A stretch of DNA of 64,000 bases from the NCBI GenBank assembly GCA_019914995.1, contig CM034145.1:3346483-3410482 (forward strand), read 5' to 3'. The stretch's first letter is position 1. Each line of letters begins with the position of its first letter. The notes beneath the pieces are model-generated. The model was not told the origin of the DNA. It saw only the letters and a list, made by a program, of their open reading frames with translations, and made no database searches. Position numbers and translations under genes: made by a program. This DNA comes from Acanthochlamys bracteata (lineage: Eukaryota; Streptophyta; Magnoliopsida; Pandanales; Velloziaceae). Below are positions 25,123-36,060 of this stretch, piece after piece.

Positions 25123-26078
25123 AAGATATTATGTATGTATGTTTGTGTGATAAGTATAATGACATGATGTGAGTTGGAAATGTGGTCTCACTCAGTCACT
25201 TAAGCTATATTACCGCTTCTAGTGCATTACATGCATTATTATCATACACTTGCTTGTGTGGATATATTATACATATATATGTATGGCTTTGAAATGAGTG
25301 AATGAGTACGTTGATGTACATAAAGATGCATATGACTTTGAGAATAGTATATAGTCGACTGTCTGGCATAAGCATATGCAAACATTCATTAAGTTGAGTC
25401 ATTAAGTGCATATACATAACTATCTATATAAGAATAGAGAATTTGCATAGCATAATAACTTCATCAAAAGAATGGATTGTAGTGTGCTGCATCTCATTCT
25501 TATCGTATCCTCTCTACTGAGTGCTGAGTCGGTATGAGACGATTCAGTACTTGGTGGAAATGATCCTTATCAATCCTTACATTTTTGTACATATAAAAAT
25601 ATAAAAATCAAATATTAGGTAATGCATTAGAAATCTTAAAATAGTGCATCCGCTTTTAACCTCACTGAGACTCGGCTCATCCTATTTCTTTTCTTTGGCC
25701 TCTCCCGATTTTTACAGAATTTTATTTGAATTTATAACACTTGAGAGACTGTACTATTGTTATTATTGTTTGTAAATTATTGATTTCGCATCCGATTGTT
25801 GATTTATTTGTTTTCTCATATTGTTGAGATTTATTACCGTAGGTAGCGGTTGTATAAATTGTTAGTTCTTTTGCATAGTTTATTTTGTCTTGGTGTAATT
25901 TATAAGAAGTTGTGGTATTGTGGTTTTAGTTTATTTCAAATTAGGTTTTTTCCTTGATTATTTTGAAAATTCTTACACGTATTATTTTGAAATCAATTCT
26001 TGTAGGCTTACTGGCTAGACTTTGCTTGGGCTTAGTTTAGTCTAATACTGGTCATGACTCTTGGGTTGGGTCGTGACA

Positions 26079-26331
26079 AAGGAGGAAAGAGAAGTCGAGC
26101 TGGAGGGGAGGTAGCCAGCCGGAGGAGAAGAGGCACATAGTTAAAAGAGAAAAAGAGAGAACGAATAATTAATTGTAAAGTTAATGAATAATTAAATGTA
26201 AAGTTAAGTTTTGGTTATAATTTGTATGAAAAAGATTCGGTCATCTAGACAAAACTTAGTTCAAAATTTAGAGCATAAATGATCCACGAAAACTAGCCGC
26301 ATTTTTCAGTCAAGATTGATGTGGACTTACA
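26079..26331 (-). mobile_element. 5' LTR of the gypsy-like element, part 2 (its 5' start)
   Basis: The purine-rich sequence broken at 23338 resumes here. Read on the minus strand a plausible LTR start is TGTAAGTCCAC at 26331, comparable to TGTAATATC and TGTAACATC in the other two copies. The edge is less certain than in those copies. Confidence 0.5.
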
Positions 26332-27137
26332 CTCAAGTCTCGTCCAACAACCATCTCAGCAACTAGCTACAACTAGCCCCATCCTAGTCAGCCCAACAAC
26401 AAAACTTTTGACATGCCTTAAATACCCCTTATGAGAATCCTAGAAATTACACATATATTATAGCAATTCGATAATTTGGTTCTCCTCTACATCGCTTTTG
26501 ATGCAAGGGTAGAACACACGGAAAACCATCTCCTAGTTCCGGTGCTGATTTACTTTCTGATGTAGTCTTCTTTGGATTCTCTTCTGGATCTAGCTAACCA
26601 AGTTATGTTTCTATCTTTTGCATCTAACCTTAAAATATTTGGTTATTCTTTATCTTGACAATGAACTTAAAGGACAGATGGTATTGTGATTCTTTTTTCT
26701 CAGGTAATCACAGTATTTGTTGTGCGTCTTCTTACTCATGATTTTGCTATGCATTACTGTAGTGCAGCAGAACTTGATGCTCAACTCCTGTCTGCTATAT
26801 AGATGTTAAGACAGTTGCATGTTTAGTGTAAGTATAGCCAAGTCCAATTGTTTGGATCACAATTTTAATAGTTTAGATAAGGAGAATAGTCCTCCTCCTT
26901 CGAATATTTCTTCCCATATAGGACCTCACATATCCAGAACTTGTAAGCTTGCAATAAGTGATTCTGGTTTTGTAATAATCTTCTATAGAAATGATGGCAT
27001 ATGCTTGATGAGTAAGGTGTTTACCTATCCTTGTTAGAGACAGTGTTAATTTAGTTGTTTTGGAATCAAGATAGTGGTTCATATGAGTGTCGAGAGAATA
27101 TGTCGTGTTGCAGCATGAGAAATCTTTATCATGCTAC
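26332..27137. other. Unassigned sequence between two LTRs
   Basis: The first 90 bases contain 'agcaactagctacaactagcc', reminiscent of the reverse complement of the 11720 repeat and of copia LTRs, but no termini are visible. The remainder holds only short frames and nothing I recognise. Confidence 0.35.
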
Positions 27138-27142
27138 ATTAA
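27138..27142. repeat. Left target-site duplication ATTAA
   Basis: The five bases attaa directly flank the LTR end TGTCACACTCC (27143) and are repeated exactly at 35719-35723, beyond the other LTR end. This is the 5-bp duplication made by LTR-retrotransposon integrase. Confidence 0.8.
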
Positions 27143-27277
27143 TGTCACACTCCTACCTAAGACATGACTCCAAAATTGTCCCAACAGACTCAAATAGCAA
27201 GTGCTAAAAATTTTTAAAATTTTAACAAAGTACCTCCCCTAAAACTCCAAGAGTGTAAATACAAAATTTTCGACATA

Positions 27278-27340
<63 letters not shown>

Positions 27341-28168
27341 TCTCATACCACAAGAAAAAATAATATCGTTACTAAACTAATTCATACTGCGACCAATAGC
27401 TACCTTTAGCCTACCCACTATATTACAAAATAAATACATGCCTAAAAGATATACAGCATACATAAATAAATAACAGAGTAGTACGGGCCTTTTGAGATCA
27501 CAGAGTCATCTAAATGCAAAAAGTGGAGTGTTGAAGATAATTAGAATACCCTCAATGCTTAGACTTCTTTCATTGTTCTAAATTTGCTTCTCGCTTAACT
27601 GCCTCTGAGTTATCTAGGAGCGGCCAAAGAAAAAGAAAAAAATAAGCCCAGTCTCAGTGAGGTAAAAAAATAATAATGCACCTATTAAGTTTTCTAATGC
27701 ATTATCCTAATGCTTGAGTACTATCTTTCTACATGTACAAAAATGCAATGAGTTGGATCAAGATCATTCCTACTAAGTCCTGAATCTTTTCATATCGATT
27801 CAGTTCTTAGTACGAAGGATTCGGCTACATGCAATACATATGTATCAAAGAAATAATAATACAATAAAACCAATAGAATATACTTCTTGTTATATAAGCA
27901 TTTCAGATTATCTTTAAAAGTATAAACATAAACATTGCGATTTAATTAAAAGAATATTAATAAAATTAAATTAAACATCAGTAATTAGAATATACTATAT
28001 TAAATAATAAATAAATATATAAATAGATAAATTATAAATACTTTAATGAACAATAAATATTGAATGTCATATTGAAAGCCAATCAAGAACTCATAATAAA
28101 TAAACATTTAATACCAAACATCTTCTCTTACAGTTCAATGGCACCTTCTTCGATCTTAAGCTACTATG
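27143..28168 (-). mobile_element. Solo gypsy-like LTR, left (3') part
   Basis: Read on the minus strand this is the 3' part of an LTR ending ...GGTAGGAGTGTGACA. It includes the family's 'tcctactaagtc...ttcagttcttagta' segment (about 27768-27813). It breaks at 28168, where pararetrovirus sequence starts, and continues on the far side near 33900. With the right part it forms one LTR of about 2.8-3.1 kb flanked by ATTAA. Confidence 0.75.
27279..27340. repeat. (AT)n microsatellite
   Basis: About 50 bases of perfect (at)n followed by gtatatatat, inside the solo LTR. Confidence 0.9.
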
Positions 28169-28170
28169 CA

Positions 28171-28505
28171 CCAGATTATTAATTACGAAAGAGACTAAAG
28201 GAAATCTTAATAACACAATAAGAGCTCAAGAGGATGTAAGAGAAGAGCTTCGTTTATTTAGGTTGAGGGTGATCCCTAAGTGAGGAAATAAGCCCTCTAT
28301 TTATAGAGTTACAAAGGAACGCAGTGGCGTCCCTGATAAGACTCCACTAACTAGTGGCCTACATGTATATAGTGGTCAGATATAATAATGTAAAGGAATC
28401 TCAATAATGTAATAAGACGAGATGTCCTTTCAAGCCCATGTGATGACCATGTGATAAGAAATCCACCAGCAGTGCTTGATGTGATGCTGATGTGATGTAT
28501 GGTCC
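28171..28505 (-). promoter_or_regulatory. Pararetrovirus promoter/terminal region, copy B
   Basis: This is colinear with 32468-32824. On the minus strand it has a TATA box TATAAATAG (plus 28298-28306) followed about 45 bases later by AATAAA (near 28254), the promoter plus leader polyadenylation arrangement of plant pararetroviruses. The copy stops at ...AATCTGG, the first three bases of the primer site, where host LTR sequence begins. The viral edge thus lies at the primer-binding site. Confidence 0.75.
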
Positions 28506-28626
28506 CACCACGCTTTGTTGTGGATTATGTTGCTATGGTTTAGTATGGCATATGTACCTATCTTTATTTGTGTGTGCTTATCTTGGATAGTGGTACTTTG
28601 ATTACCACTTTATCTGCCCTCTGTTG

Positions 28627-29606
28627 CTAGAGTAGTTTTATCGTTTTTCCTTCAATAGGATCTTCTGCTTTGAAGCTTAAACGATATATGTCGTGTAGAC
28701 TCTCTGTAGTGAGTTCTATATCTGCCCATCTATGGGATGATAAGCATGAAACGAACCTTGTTACCCCCTGTTGTGGTAGTACATTTGTGGAGGTGGATGC
28801 TTCGTCAAGATTGGTATTCTTGATTATAAACGAAATTGTATTTCCTGAAGCTGTGAAATACTCAATTGTTAGTAGTGGTTTTGGCTTCAAGGTCTTCAGG
28901 AATAGCTGCATGTCATTATCCAGTTAAGTGTTTTACGTCAACCAATCTTAGTTGAATAGTTTGACGAATTCTTTACTAACTTGAACATAGATGTATCATT
29001 CAAAGCCATACAATGCTCCCATTGTATTTTAAGTATTTTTGAGCCTGTTAAGAGCTCTATCCCTTGGAGTTTTATAGATAAAGCACAGGACTTATCTATA
29101 CATTGTCTTCCAAACTTATACAAAAGTTCGGATGTATATTGACACGAAATAGACGGTTTGCTAAATTAGATTTAGCTCCGCCAATGATGCTGTTTAGAGG
29201 GTTGTTAACAATCCACTCATCCATACATACAACCATTATTGGTGTATCAATCTCGGATCTAAAGAGAGCCGTGATTTTGAGTTGTATTAGTCCGATATGT
29301 ATGTATTTCATTATTGGGTATTTGTCCCTAGTATTTTGATCTTATTTTTATTTAAAAGGCCGATGCAAGATAAATCTTCATTATCTTTTAATTCAATAGT
29401 CCCCTGCATTCGTTCGAAAACGTATGTATGCTTATTGAGGAATCTTGATCTAAAAGAGGGGGTTTGTAAATTTCTCTCTTGTCAGAATGAGGAATTGCCT
29501 CTTTGAGTCTCTCAAGATCTTCATCGGTGACCACAAATTGTTCACTCATGCTATCTTGAATACTCGGATGTGTTGTTTCTTCCTGTTCGGAAGAAAATTT
29601 GAACAT
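28627..29606 (-). pseudogene. Viral movement-protein-like remnant (30K superfamily)
   Basis: Movement proteins of caulimovirids form tubules through plasmodesmata. Here the N-terminal part is in the frame 29606-29388, the core in 29311-29096 and 29123-28938, and the C-terminal part in 28911-28627. The core has the family hallmarks: YIHIGLIQLKI, then DTPIMVV with an Asp, then a G-x-KSNLA-like segment, then a hydrophobic strand and LTGSKILKIQW. Stops or shifts separate the pieces (between 29388 and 29311, about 29110, and between 28938 and 28911). It follows the coat-like region and precedes promoter copy B, so pol is missing here. Not functional. Confidence 0.75.
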
Positions 29607-30344
29607 ATATAGCCTATACTCGGGGAATATATCTCCTCCGTCTTTAGATATATTAACGGGAGTAGAGCTAGAAGCCTCGGCCTTAGTAGGGAACGAGTTC
29701 GAGTAACGGCCCTTTGTGGGGTGCTGTTAGTCGAAACTCTCTATGGAGAGCGCATGAATGCTTTTTGTGGAGAGCAAGTTTCAATGTCTTCGATTTCTTC
29801 CTTTATTATCGGAAGATCCTAGTATTTATGTATTACAAGGAGTCCTATTGAGTCTTCTTGCTCAATCTCATAGTCCCTATCGTCAAGATTCGTACTTTTA
29901 ATTAATATCAGTATATTAGTCTTGACTACTAGGTAGATAATACGCTGTGTTATAAACATACTATTTTTTGTATGTTTGGGTATATTGTGGATTATCCCAG
30001 AGTATTCGAACGGGATCTAAATAATTAGATCTAAGTATATTGCAGTTGTATGATACCTTTTCAATCTAATATTTCTTCTGGTATATAATGTATAGCCTTC
30101 GGAGTTTGCTTTCTCCTTTTTCGGGAGTATTGAGTGTTTGCTCACTGTGTGACTTTCAACATATTCATTGTATGATTTATGGTGAATATAATCATCCTTA
30201 GGTTTTCTATTGAATCATAGTCGGATGTATCCGAACAAATTGATTCAACCTCATATTTTGAGGAATCATTATTGTTTGAGATATCTTTCACGGTTCCGAT
30301 GTGGACCGTATTGATCGATATTGCTTCGTATTATGTTTCTGATT

Positions 30345-31295
30345 TGAGTGGGACATTCGCTTCGATCACACTTGAAGCATTTTCAACCATATTTAAATTT
30401 TTCTTTATCTAAGAATTTTCTATCAAAGAATTTCTTCTCCGTTTGGAATTTTCTTTTCTCTTCTGGTGTCCAATTTCTCCGAATAATACGAAATTTAGGG
30501 TCCTGCTTTTTGTAAGCTTTATCCCTTATTTCATATTCCGGAGGACAGCCAAAGTCTTGGTTTGTATTGGCTGTATACTTGGTACAGCAACGGTACTCAC
30601 GTTTTGAATGTTTGACTTGTCTTTGAGCTTTAGCTTGCTCGCAAACTTTCTCCATTATTTTCATACAAGTCTTTTTTAAGAACCTATAGAATGATCAGTT
30701 GTTTGAGCTGTAGCTCGAAGCTGATCATAAGTTGTTTGTGTAAGATCATTTCATGGACTAGGGATTTTTGTAAAAAATCGTCTGATCCAGAAATTCTTTT
30801 GTCCCGTTGTTCCAAGTCGAAAAATCAGACCTATGTATACAAAAGCAAATTCTTCTAGCATATAAATGTCACATAATCTCATCTGGAACAACTTTTTTCA
30901 TGATTTTTTAGTCCGGTAGCAGTTTCTCCAGTAAAAATCTTCTAAGAGGATATTCATTAATCGGGATAGTGCCTCAGATTTGTTTAGGATACTCTCGATT
31001 TTAGCCGAAGTCTGTGGACTGTTGCTTTCGAGACCTTCTAGCCATACTAGTGCGTCTCCTTCCCAGAAACTTGTCGTGAAGTGAATGTATTCACTTGTTG
31101 TTAAAGTTGCTGGAAAAACCCATATTGTCCCCAATATTCGTTGTATTTCTTCATATACCGATGAGGTATTTTATCAATATTGAAGGTTAGTCCTGTGTTA
31201 CCGTAATTTTGTATAGATAGATTTGATTGGTTCCCTATTCCCCTTCTCGAGGAGTGGAACTGAATCCAATCAGATCTGGAAGCAAATCTAAGCAT
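30345..31295 (-). pseudogene. Viral coat-protein-like remnant
   Basis: The minus-strand frames 31295-31101, 31134-30898 and 30664-30383 follow one another with shifts. The last is very rich in Lys and Arg (for example RRNWTPEEKRKFQ, then KKFFDRKFLDKEKF). After one stop it runs into KCFKCDRSEC at about 30380-30352, a decayed zinc-knuckle-like end. A basic tail followed by a cysteine motif is the usual C terminus of caulimovirid coat proteins. An upstream FWEGDALVWLE-like segment fits the capsid part. The order ORF1, coat, movement supports the call. Broken in several places. Confidence 0.6.
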
Positions 31296-31568
31296 TTCCG
31301 TTAATGGATCTAGTATGGGAGATTGTTGTGCAGGAATTGCATCTCCTGCGGAGGCATCTGTTGATGCATCTCCTGTGGGTGCATACTCTGATATTGTGAA
31401 TACATTTCAGGTGAAGGTAGCATTAGGGCTGACCCGCTAGATTCACATTGTTCATTCATGAACAGTTTGTATTCAACTACCTCTGATGTGTCAGACTCAT
31501 CGGAAATTGTGAGTTTTGTTCAAACTCACTTTCTTTCTATGAAATGTTATTATTGCATCGGAAGAAAT

Positions 31569-32033
31569 TTATCGCCGCAGAATGTTTTTCGTAGTACTAA
31601 TAACATCTATCGAATCAATTTCTCTATCTACTTCTTTTTTCTGTAGGGAAAGGATACAATCGTAGTATATACAATTGATTTCTTCTATATTGAGTTTATT
31701 CTTCTCTTCAGAAGAATATCTCGCCATATTGTTTCTCCAGTGCAGTTTAGCTGTGATTTCTCTTGACTTTGCAACTGGAGTCCATAAGGTCTTTATGGAC
31801 TTGATATCATTTTTTATTTCTTGGAGCATATCTATAATGTAGTTGTAGACTCCAGGTTTTCTCTCTATAGAGACATTCCCGGTTGTGGGAATATAAACTA
31901 TATGTCAATAATGATCTTTGTTTAGACCATATTGACACCTGTTGGTGTCTTCAACGACTGCTATGGCAGCGCCTTCTATCTTATGGTTGTACCTGCAACT
32001 AGTAGCTTGGAGGAGATGTTCAGCTATTGCCAT
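31569..32033 (-). pseudogene. Viral ORF1 remnant, 154 codons with one stop
   Basis: It starts at an ATG at 32033, after the leader, and stays in one frame to the stop near 31569, broken only by TGA at codon 43 (31907-31905). The product is hydrophilic, with a charged C-terminal half. A small first ORF between leader and coat gene is known in some solendo-like viruses, but I cannot assign a function. Confidence 0.55.
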
Positions 32034-32458
32034 AATATTGCAAAAAGTTGATAAAAATCAAAACTAACAGTTCTTAGGCATTCTTCGTCCAATCTCTCAT
32101 CAGGTTTGACCCAAATACCTCTGCCTAAACAAAGCACCCCTTAAAGTGGCTTTCGCGTCAGAGCTCGGACTCATTCTCAACTTCTCTTTACGAAGTATCT
32201 TAAACCCCTATCCTATAACCCTGCTTCAGAAGTACCGAGTATAGCCATGGTTCATTTTCTATTCTATGACGTAGTGGCTCGAGATTATAAAAAGTACCTT
32301 TGAACTATAGTTCATCAACTTACTATTTTCCACAATACTACAGACAAATAGCAGAACATCTTCCTGCAATTAAGCTACCATGACGTTATTTAAACAAAAA
32401 ACAGAAAAGAAAGGAAAGCTTACCGACACCGCCTAGCTTCGGAGCTCCTCGCACCAAG
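32034..32458 (-). other. Pararetrovirus leader, copy A
   Basis: Non-coding sequence between the primer site and the ORF1 start. A diverged second copy lies at 33325-33615, sharing for example 'accaggtttgacccaa' and 'agtggctcgagat'. Confidence 0.6.
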
Positions 32459-32470
32459 GCTCTGATACCA
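32459..32470 (-). promoter_or_regulatory. Pararetrovirus primer-binding site (tRNA-Met)
   Basis: The minus strand reads TGGTATCAGAGC, a perfect match to the plant tRNA-iMet primer site used by caulimovirids. It marks the start of minus-strand synthesis and fixes the viral orientation as leftward. Confidence 0.88.
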
Positions 32471-32824
32471 GATTGTTAATTACGAAATAAACTAAAGGAA
32501 AACTTAAGAACACAATAAGAGCTCAAGAGAATATAAGAGAAGATCTTTGTTTACTTATGTTGAGGGTGATCCCCAAGTGAGGAAATGAGCTCTCTATTTA
32601 TGGAGTTACAAAGGAACGTAGTGACGTTCCTGATAAGACCACTAACTAGTGGCCGATATGTACATAGTGCCCAGATACAATAATGTAAAGGAATCTTATC
32701 ACTTTACTATTACATGGTTACATCAATGTAATAAGAAGAGACGTCCTTTCAAGCCCATGTAATGCGCATGTGAAAGGGAATCCACCAGCAGTGATTGATG
32801 TGATGTTGATGTAATGTATGGTCC
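32471..32824 (-). promoter_or_regulatory. Pararetrovirus promoter/terminal region, copy A
   Basis: Homologous to 28171-28505. The TATA position reads CATAAATAG here (plus 32594-32602) and the polyadenylation position reads AGTAAA, so both elements are degraded relative to copy B. It lies about 70 bp after the RNase H remnant in viral sense, leaving no room for a separate transactivator gene. Confidence 0.7.
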
Positions 32825-32889
32825 ATCAGAGCTAGTGGTGTCTTGTTATAAGTTACTGGTTCTCATCATTGTACTATGCCCACATGCAT

Positions 32890-33297
32890 ATGTTGGCCTT
32901 TTTACAACCTATAGAATCCCAAAATTTGCTTCCAACGCTTCTTATCCTGGTAAGGAGATTAGCAATAGTATTAGTGTATCCAGGAATGTATCTAACATCA
33001 TATGTGAATATTTCTAGATACATTGCAATCCGAATCCTTCTTAGGTTTTCCTCAGAGTTATGTATTATTTTTTCCTTGAAGAATTGTGTGACAGATTTGT
33101 TGTCTGTCTCAATGACAAAGTATCTATGTAGAAGATAAATTTACAGACTCTTGATTGCTAGTTTGATCGCCAGCAATTCTTTGTCATAGGTGGTATATTT
33201 GCCCTGGGTTTTGTTAAACTTCCCAGATGTGTAAGCAACAATATCTTTGTACTTTGCAGTAAGTATTCCAGCCCAGAAGTTATCTGTGGCATCAGTT
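32890..33297 (-). pseudogene. Viral pol remnant: RNase H domain
   Basis: The frame opens with TDATDNFWAG, the first catalytic Asp region of retroelement RNase H. It continues with YTSGKFNKTQ and YTTYDKELLAIKLAIKSL, the conserved Glu helix, then ETDNKSVTQFF, the third acidic position. A TAA at 33143-33141 breaks the frame between them. The end reads YIPGYTNTIANLLTR, like the usual GxxNxxADxLSR end with the Asp changed. Upstream, protease and reverse transcriptase are replaced by a leader piece, so the gene is a 3' fragment joined by deletion. Confidence 0.8.
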
Positions 33298-33324
33298 TAA
33301 CCTAAATACCTCACTAGGTTATCC

Positions 33325-33615
33325 GTCCGATCTCTCACCAGGTTTGACCCAAGTACCTCCGGCTAAACAGAGCACCCCTGATATAGCGTCAGAGCTCGAC
33401 CTCAATCTCAACTTCTCTCTACAAAGTATCTTGAACCCCTAGCCTATACCCCTGCTTTAGAGTACCGAGCACAGCCGTGGCATAGTGGCTCGAGATCATA
33501 GAAGGTGTTTTTGAACTATAAGTTCATCAAGTTACCATTTTCCACAATAACAGACAAATAGCAGAACATCTTCCTACAATTTAAGCTACCATCACGTTAG
33601 CTAAACCAAAAACAT
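33325..33615 (-). other. Pararetrovirus leader, second copy, joined to the RNase H remnant
   Basis: Colinear with the leader at about 32085-32400, with small indels. Its direct junction to RNase H at about 33297-33325 marks a large internal deletion. Confidence 0.6.
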
Positions 33616-33900
33616 GTTGGAGCGAAGCCTTCTCCTGTGGGAGTCGGTGTATCTTTTGTTCCTGTTCTCCAAGTAACCTCTCTTCTAGTGGGAAGGAGTT
33701 TCTTTCCAGTGCTAAAGGAAGTAATCGTACTAAATACGGTTGCTTTGTTTTGTTCTTCTTATCCAGAAGAATGGTGTATTATATTCCAGTATATTTTAAC
33801 CATGAGTTATCTAGGCTTAGTAATCGGATGCAAATTTAGTCTCTGTGGAGACGCCTGCTTTCCTAGTGCTCAAGATGAGGCTTATGCGATATGCCACTGC
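33616..33900. other. Unassigned segment, probably viral
   Basis: It has no match to the LTR copies at this position and follows the viral leader copy. Counting it as viral makes the interrupted solo LTR about 2.85 kb, close to the 2.74-kb copy at 23339. Confidence 0.35.
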
Positions 33901-35718
33901 GACCCCTTGGTATCCCACAAGCCTCATTTTGGACTAGTGGCCGACATATGCATGTGGGCATATAACAATCACACCAATCAGGAAGTCAAGATAGATATCA
34001 AAGAATTGAACGAGACTGCATCTCTAGCTCGTCACATATCCATACGTATAATTTCAGATACCGTGGTATTATCGCCCCCAAGCGAATGGGCCCACCTAGT
34101 CTACAGAAGAAAAAGAAAGGGAAGAGAAGAGACGAGATTCTGAACTCATCCACTAACTGTCGCCTGCCTCAATGCAGTGCGAGCATCCAAGCATTACAAA
34201 ATCCACAAATACCTCAAGTAATACAATTTAGTTAAATTCCATAAAAATCACTAAAAATCATTAGTCTATCAAAAAAAATATAATAGTAATTATATCAAAT
34301 CGTTCTCAAATCATATATATATATATATATATATAATTTATATAACATCGTCATAATTCATTTAACTTTTTAAATAAAACATAATAACTATTATCCAATT
34401 ATTCATAAACCACGCATATAAATTTTTTTTTCAAATCCAATAAAGCTCACATTATATATGATCAATGCATTTGTAGTAATCAACATTATTATTCAAGCTA
34501 TCACAAATACTTATCAAGAAGCAAGCAATTACATACATTTATGCACCATGATGGTCTAATCAATATGCAAGAAGTTGGTAACGTATGCCAGATGGTCAAA
34601 ACAGATGTTACCTATGTCGAAACCTAACATTAATCTAGAAAAAAATGTGGCACGGTAACTCTCACCTTAAATCCTTCGTTATTGCTTAAGCTGCCACAAT
34701 TTCTTTAATTCACTATCTTCCTGTTTTCAATCCTGACAAGTATACGCAAATAATTACCAATGTTGATCAAACTAATATTAACAAATACTAAGCACCTACG
34801 ATGTTATACCTCTATATAAAAATAATGCCTACACTAGAATTCAACTTCTTTCGTAATCACAATTTCATGTCATTCCTAAAGGTAATGTTAGCTTGGATAA
34901 AAGCTTATCTAGCTAGGTGACAAATCGGCTCCTAATTAGCTCCAATATTGACGTTGAACTTTTTTGCGCCTCAAATCAAGAGAAGTACCTATCGTGTAGG
35001 AAAAATTTTAATAATTAGTTTAATAACAAGTCGACATTTAACGTAGCATCTCACCTAACAGTTTTGACCGCTTGTTCGCCGGACTTCGGTAATTAAAGTT
35101 TCGGCCGAACTTAGATATCTTTAACATGTAAATAAAAAACGGCAAGCGACTAATTACAAGCCAACACACTGGCGGGGAGCCCCTACATACAACACGAGCC
35201 GTCGCGGTGAACGTCGGCTTTGAAGAAGGACAGCGTTAATCCAACTAGATAAGGGCGAAATTGAGTGGTAGAGTAGCCACATAGAAGGACAGAGAGTGGG
35301 ATTTCATTCTCCGTCGATCGATTCTGACGGTAGAAGTTTGGCGGCGAAACCTGCATCTACCCCGACAATCATTGCCGGCATGGCTCGAGCTCCTAACAGT
35401 AGATATGAATCGAGAGAGGGGACAAGATGAAAAGAGCTTCACTTGGGAGAAGGAAAAATAGCGATCAGCGGTGAGCTTGGAAGATGGTGACACCACGGTG
35501 AAGGGATCGGGAAGAAGAGAAGTAAAACAAAGACAAAATAAGGTAACATGAAATGAAATAATAAAACATTAGACCCTTGTGGAGTTGTTGAGAAAGTGCT
35601 AAGAGAAGAAAACATGGTAGCTACTTGAAGTCCACCAACACAGACCTACCTCACACACCTAAATAAAAAATATTGATGTTGATAACTCTACGCCCATAGA
35701 CGAGATAGTGATGTTACA
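33901..35718 (-). mobile_element. Solo gypsy-like LTR, right (5') part
   Basis: On the minus strand it starts TGTAACATCACTATCTCG at 35718, similar to the TGTAATATC start of the nested LTR. It carries the family block around 34010-34040 (gagactgcatctctagctcg) and a CG-rich promoter-proximal stretch near 35170-35480. The adjoining ATTAA at 35719 matches the one at 27138. The 83-codon minus frame at 35245-35496 lies in the CG-rich part and is probably not a gene. Confidence 0.75.
34314..34336. repeat. (AT)n microsatellite
   Basis: Short perfect dinucleotide run inside the solo LTR. Confidence 0.85.
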
Positions 35719-35723
35719 ATTAA
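35719..35723. repeat. Right target-site duplication ATTAA
   Basis: Matches 27138-27142 exactly and directly abuts the LTR start. Confidence 0.8.
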
Positions 35724-35815
35724 TTGGTTTGATTAGTTCCTTTTAAGATCGGTTGTTTTAATAGATTGATGTGGTTCAGGGCTTCTCTATTGTTTGTTTG
35801 CAGTTAGCTTAATTA

Positions 35816-36060
35816 AATGTGCATTTGGCTTAACATTTCACAAAACTAGTTTTTTATTTTTTGATTTTACGTTTTTCAATAGATTTTCTGTAAGTTTTTA
35901 AAAAATTTATTTAGAATTTTAAAAAATATAGAAACAGTTTATACAATAAGATTTTGTATTACTTATTTTTATTTTTTAATAAAAAAATAAAACTTATTAT
36001 AAAAATATTTTTTATTTTAAAAAAATTATTTCAAAAATAAGTTCTATTAAAAATGCTAAA
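35816..36060 (+). mobile_element. AT-rich MITE-like element, copy 2
   Basis: It starts gtgcatttggcttaacattt and runs through 'gtttttcaatagattttc' and 'atttagaattttaaaaaatatagaaa', block for block like 18363-18110 (minus) and 39379 (plus). The 3' end is set by loss of AT-richness at about 36060. No clear inverted terminus was found there. Confidence 0.6.

Larger units (their letters stand above)
23339..26078 (+). mobile_element. Nested solo LTR of the gypsy-like family, 2740 bp
   Basis: It begins TGTAATATCTAGAC and ends GGGTCGTGACA, the TG...CA form of LTRs. It carries the family signatures on the plus strand: the CG-rich 'ggcgagccgg' block near 23902, a 'gagttggaaatgtggtctcactc' type block near 25171-25195, and the 'ctctactgagtgctgagtcgg' segment near 25512. 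No primer site or coding region accompanies it, so it is a solo LTR. The string aaggagg occurs on both sides (23331-23337 and 26079-26085). It is longer than a normal 5-bp target duplication and one base short of abutting on the left. It is inserted near the 5' start of the minus-strand LTR. Confidence 0.75.
28169..33900 (-). mobile_element. Endogenous pararetrovirus (Caulimoviridae), rearranged and defective
   Basis: In viral sense (right to left) the order is: unassigned segment (33900-33616), leader piece (33615-33325), RNase H end of pol (33297-32890), promoter copy A (32824-32471), tRNA-Met primer site (32470-32459), leader (32458-32034), ORF1, coat-like region, movement-like region, then promoter copy B (28505-28171). 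Two copies of promoter and of leader show that parts of at least two head-to-tail genome units are present, with protease and reverse transcriptase deleted. Coat before movement is the order known in cavemo- and solendoviruses, so relation to that side of the family is inferred. All frames carry stops or shifts, so the copy is inert. The right edge is uncertain between 33616 and about 33900. Confidence 0.8.

Noticed and set aside
28670-28927. Plus-strand frame of 85 codons
   Set aside because: It is the antisense of the movement-protein remnant.
33637-34143. 168-codon plus-strand open frame, the longest in the window
   Set aside because: It spans the end of the viral insert and the start of the LTR, opposite to the orientation of both. 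No domain is recognised, so it is probably a chance frame.
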